From assembly GCA_025330725.1 (NCBI GenBank), contig JAIWND010000004.1, positions 1 through 64,000 on the forward strand: a stretch of 64,000 nucleotides of DNA, in the 5' to 3' direction. The stretch's first letter is position 1, and each line of letters begins with the position of its first letter. The translations under genes and the position numbers were made by a program. Below are positions 60,073 to 64,000 of the stretch, piece after piece. This stretch comes from Chlamydoabsidia padenii. Lineage: Eukaryota; Mucoromycota; Mucoromycetes; Mucorales; Cunninghamellaceae. The notes under the pieces were generated by a model. It worked only from the letters and a program-made list of their open reading frames with translations, ran no database searches and was not told the DNA's origin.

Positions 60073-61872
60073 TCAATCACCATAGTGTTTCTTGTATCGA
60101 GAAGACAACACAAGGTCATGATAATCATCGGGGATGAGATTTAATAACTTGACCCTAAACACAAATGATAATAAAAAAAAAATAAGGAGTAAAAGTCAAA
60201 AAAAAAAAGGGGGGGGGTTAGTTCAGGGATGGTTACTTTACTATTCTTCTTAATGTATTCCTACCTTAAAGAAGCAATGTGTTCATGTTGATAACCATTC
60301 ATCCAAAGTTCAATTCGATCTGCGTGTGCCCGTTTCAAAAAGATCAAACCAACCACATCCAGATGACCAGCAATAAAACCGCATAATAGCCAATCCCACA
60401 AAGTATCTTGTTGAGTAAGTAAAAGAGGAGGACAGAGAAGAACAAGTCGACCACCTTGTTTATTTGCCTTGTCTTCCCACATGGGTTCCACCCCCTTTTT
60501 AAAACAATAGATGGTTTGATGAAGCGCCAAAGAAGAAGGGGCATGATGATCTTTATGGTGTCGCCAACGTGAAGAGAATTCCCACACCGTGTGGCTGGTG
60601 AAGAGTACCTGGAGATTGGATTGGTAATTGCTAATTGTCCTTGTTGTTCCCCCATTAAAATAGAATACAATGGAGAAGGGTAAAGGTAAGGCGGATGTGT
60701 AAGAGAGTCGATGTTTCGTCATATAGTCTTGAATCATCTTGTATCTTGTTGGATTATCCCGTACTTTGATTGGATCCGCCCATATCGGTAAATGCTGTTC
60801 GTTCATACTTATCGGTGCTGCAGATGATAAACTTTGTTGTTGTTGATCATCATCGTCATGTACGTGATCGGAAGATGGTGGTGGAATTGTTGGATGATCC
60901 TTTGCCCCGTCCTTCGTTATTGTTGCATCCTTCTCTTTACCAATTATATCCGTCATCGTCATTGTCGTCGTCATCGTCGCCGTTGCTGTTGTTGTCTGTG
61001 CGTTTTCGGCAGAGCTGTATTGTTGTTTCCTATCCTGTTGTACTGTCGTCGCACAATAACCATTGTTGTTGTTGTTCATGTTGCTCCAATGACTGAGACT
61101 GCCCATACTAGATGCCAAGGTGCTTTTACTGCTTGTGCTACTACTACTACTACTGAAGCGTCGACAAGACACTATATCTAACGAAGAAGAGACAGTACTT
61201 GTGCTTGTGGTCATTGTGATGTTGGTATTGGTGGAAATCCGTCGTTGGCTCCTGTCGCTGGTATCATCTATGGTCGAATCCTCGTATTTGTTACAATGAG
61301 ATTGGTGGTGTGCTTTGTGTTGATGATGAGAAGAATGTGGCTGATGATGAGTCGCATTGGATGTATGATCACCACAAGATATCGGAGATGGTGGGTAGTA
61401 GTTTGATGGTGATCGATGATAAAGTGACACAGAGTTGACTTGATGAGATAAGCCATATTGTAGACACCTTTCCTGACCATGAGATGGATGTTGTGTTGTA
61501 TAGTGATTAGCAGTCGAGGATACCAAAGACAAACAAGTCTTTAAAAGAGCCCCACCTGACCGACCACCGTTCCTTCTATCATTCGTTTTCCTGTTCATGT
61601 TATCAAAATCCTGTAAAGATATCTTGGTTGTCACCACCAGAGGATCACGTTGATAAAGAGAGGAGAATAAATTAGATTGTATAGCAACTGGTGAGGGGTG
61701 AATATCACAGAGGTGCACTTTGGTGGAAGAGGATGTACATGGTGGAAATCGTACTATTGGTGTTGGGAACCCGCCACCGGCCGAAAGGAATAGCATGTCG
61801 TCAGAATGCGGTCGCTCTGGTTGGTAATGGGAGATGGAGGTAGTGAAGTGGTTCTTTTTCCAAGAGTAATAA

Positions 61873-61941
<69 letters not shown>

Positions 61942-62057
61942 CGTTGTCGTTGCTGCATAACTGGGTATTGTGGGCGGTGGTGCTGAGTATAAAGTGACCA
62001 TTGTGGACCTTGGGAGTTTGACTTTTGCATTCCACGGCGAAAGTGAGAGCCATGCAT
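60073..62057 (-). CDS. Class II eIF4E-type cap-binding protein (4E-HP-like) with a long N-terminal extension
   Basis: Two exons, 60265-62057 and 60073-60154; 624 residues. The last 200 residues form an eIF4E fold: LPFSIVFYFNGG, TVWEFSSRW, then FKKGVEPMWEDKANKQGGR, nearly identical to eIF4E, and KRAHADRIELWMNG. Trp527 in MWED is one cap-stacking Trp. The other is replaced by Tyr478 (NYQSNL), the diagnostic change of class II eIF4E/4E-HP, which bind the cap but usually repress translation. The first 420 residues are low complexity: a glutamine run of about 25 (coded by CAA at about 61865-61945), then Ser/His/Asn/Thr-rich text. Ordinary eIF4E is about 210 residues, so the extension is remarkable. 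A degenerate element GCGGAATTTAAAA lies about 97 bases upstream. Confidence 0.85.
61870..61945 (+). repeat. TTG/CAA triplet repeat coding polyglutamine
   Basis: About 24 uninterrupted TTG units on the plus strand, read as CAA glutamine codons in the eIF4E-like gene on the minus strand. Pure repeats of this length are usually polymorphic. Confidence 0.9.
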
Positions 62058-62383
62058 TGTTCCAGCAAGAATACAGATTTGAGTTCCTGTAAGAAATAAA
62101 AAGGAAGAAGAAGAAAGAAGGAGAGAGAAAAAATAGATAGATGTGGGAAAGGAGCGGAATTTAAAAATCCCATGACCTCTCCCAAAGATCTAACTTTCTT
62201 GAGATGTGTCCTATCCCAGGGAATAGTATAAGTCATATATCATAATCAACTTTTATTGTTTTAGTTAAAGAGAGAATATAAACAAAGGGAAGGGGTAGGA
62301 AGGGATTATACAGGAATATATGTACAAAGGAATAAGGGACAACTAGCTACTAATAGTCATAAAAAAAAAAAAAAGAAAGGGAT

Positions 62384-63224
62384 CTATTTGTTCCATCGAT
62401 GTCGATATAGGCCTTGTCTGTGTCGTTTTTGGTACCTTGATGTTGTTATGATAGATGACAATGAGGTTTTGTGTGCGAGTTTTTCAAACCCGACCGAGGT
62501 AGTGAGTCGTCGTCTTGTTCTACCCGTCGATCTCGTGAAAGCAAGATGACTGGAGGAATCATAAAAAGCATTCTGTCGCACAAGTTGGTGTTGCATTGTT
62601 GTCAAATAGTCCACAATATCATCACTGTCAGGCATATAATACATTGGCAAAGAGTAATCCATGTAATAATCTTCTTCATCTTGTTGTTGCTGCATAGGTC
62701 CTTTAGCCTTGACATCTTGTTGGTTTACTTGATTCATAGTAGGCGGTGCTGGGACTTCAAATGGTCGGAGGGTCATCATATAATTGGAAATCTGTTCATC
62801 GACTATGTAGATCATATAAAAGAGGTTAGACAACAGGATGACTATATACATATTACTTACCATCCACATGGTCTTTGTCGGGTTGATCTGAGAAGAATGG
62901 TTTATCTATAGTATCGTTTTCGAGTCCGAGTAAAGGTCGATAAAGAGAGAAGAATGCGTTGTGGGCGAATTCTGTTTGTGGAATATGAATCACCGGCATA
63001 AACGACACATGCTGTTCTTTGGGAGCTACAAAGGATTCAGGTGCATCAGAGGCATTGGTATTGTTAATTTTTTCTTTTTCATCCACCGTGTTGTTCGAGC
63101 AGCTGGGCTTCAGTGGTGAGCCACCTAATTGTTCTTTTCGTTGGAATATAGTCGAGCTGAATGGGCGAAGGGTAGCCGACCGTCGAGTTGTTAATACCTT
63201 GACATGGGTGATTAAAAGTGACAT
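62384..63224 (-). CDS. Putative mitochondrial protein, possibly Pet20-like
   Basis: Two exons, 62861-63224 and 62384-62802; 260 residues. The N-terminus (MSLLITHVKVLTTRRSATL then RPFSSTIFQRK) is a typical mitochondrial presequence. VAPKEQHVSFMPVIHIPQT followed by EFAHNAFFSLYRPLLGL recalls the fungal Pet20 domain, needed for respiratory growth, but I give this only as a guess. The second half is acidic (DEEDYYMDYSLPMYYMPDS) then strongly basic at the end (RYQKRHRQGLYRHRWNK). The ATG chosen is the first one followed by the presequence; an upstream in-frame extension is a T-rich leader. A degenerate element GTCGGGAATTGAAA lies about 195 bases upstream. Confidence 0.6.
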
Positions 63225-64000
63225 GATAGAAGGTAAAAGTAAGAGATAGTTGTAAGTATAAATGGAAATGTAAAAATAAAAAAATAAAAAATAAAAAGAA
63301 GGAAAAGAGGGGGGTTTTATAGGGGAAGAAAATGAAGATAGAAAAGGAAAGAGAAAGGGCAAAAAACCTTCTCCCCCCAAAGTCTTAAAAATTTCGATAT
63401 CGACACAAGAAATGACATTTCAATTCCCGACAATGATCCAATTGGCGTGTCCCCTCGGTAAAGATAGATAAAGAAAACCTTACTGTGTTGTATATTTGTG
63501 AAATCATAATCATATGATGTATTTCTGATACTTTTCAAAGTAATGAACATAATCTTATTGGCACATTATGATTACTAGTCTTATTAATTAAAATAAATAA
63601 AATCCACAAAAAAACATACGGTGTTTAAAACTGGCCGAAAGAAATGATCAAAAGCAATAATTCATAGGAAAAGAAATCAAACAGTCAGTTAGTACATGTG
63701 ATCAGTCCCTTTTGTCTATGGAAATGATAAAACTTAACACTAAGGTGCAGTGTGTGTGGGTTGCGATAACTTCCCGGGTGAATTGAGCATGTCAAGGAGT
63801 GGAGACAAAGGAATGGAGAGAGAGACTGAGAGGAAGTGTATGAAGTAAAGCATAAAGAAAAGCATAAAGAAAACAAAGGAAGAAGAAAGAAATAAAAAGG
63901 TGAAATATAGTAGAACCTTCGTATAGGATACAGGAAGTGATAAAAAGCAGGTGTTAAGTGTTGGGGAAAGTGAAGTGTGAAATGAACGATGAACCAGTCA
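63225..64000. other. Right-edge spacer
   Basis: Promoter region of the gene at 62384-63224, then about 500 bases of AT-rich sequence. No gene supported up to the window end. Confidence 0.35.

Overview
The window is nuclear DNA from a filamentous fungus, most likely an early-diverging one (Mucoromycota, probably Mucorales-like). The signs are a fungal-specific eEF3, short GT-AG introns of 50-120 bases with poly-T tracts, AT-rich spacers, and a gene set that combines a tubby-like protein, an animal-type hexameric mitochondrial glutamate dehydrogenase, SMYD-, LARP4-, STIMATE- and Abitram-like proteins. The genus is inferred, not shown. All gene models were built by hand from splice sites, reading phase and recognisable protein families. 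Exon ends can be off by a base or two where noted.

Layout. 1-2878: left end of a Ty3/Gypsy LTR retrotransposon on the minus strand (pol running off the edge, gag, a -1 slippery site and one LTR). 4311-7370: translation elongation factor 2 (minus), whose reading frame needs a two-nucleotide exon. 7714-8916: nucleotide-sugar transporter (minus). 9157-12134: LARP4-like La-motif protein (minus). 13603-14849: STIMATE/TMEM110-type membrane protein (minus). 15516-15819 and 16001-20273: a small gene and a divergent exportin-1 (CRM1) sharing a 181-base promoter. 20802-21218: small three-exon gene. 22300-22758: Abitram homologue. 23212-24308: methyltransferase. 24567-26198 and 26438-28117: MFS sugar transporter and SET/MYND protein, head to head. 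28503-31930: eEF3 (minus), with its last exon and 3' region duplicated in tandem. 32189-32974: small mitochondrial membrane protein. 35006-38470: GH17 glucanase-like protein, a secreted and possibly GPI-anchored protein, and a tubby-like protein. 40393-46278: kinesin-4-like motor. 47337-50151: V-ATPase catalytic subunit A (minus). 51484-52540: mitochondrial dicarboxylate carrier. 53996-56344: glutamate dehydrogenase. 57189-58490: two-RRM protein. 58772-59605: serine-rich protein of unknown function. 60073-62057: class II eIF4E with a very long N-terminus. 62384-63224: putative mitochondrial protein.

The genes form no pathway cluster; this is an ordinary housekeeping stretch. Translation is over-represented (EF2, eEF3, an eIF4E-like cap binder, LARP4-like and RRM proteins), followed by membrane transport and mitochondrial functions.

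The most unusual signals are: (1) a two-base exon that restores the EF2 frame; (2) a strongly over-represented element, CGGGATTTNAAA, found about 85-190 bases upstream of many unrelated start codons and shared by divergent gene pairs; (3) tandem duplication of the eEF3 terminal exon; (4) a CRM1-like exportin that is strongly diverged and lacks the leptomycin-sensitive cysteine; (5) a retroelement whose gag and pol are joined by a perfect -1 slippery heptamer; (6) a dispersed repeat of about 190 bases present in two inverted copies.
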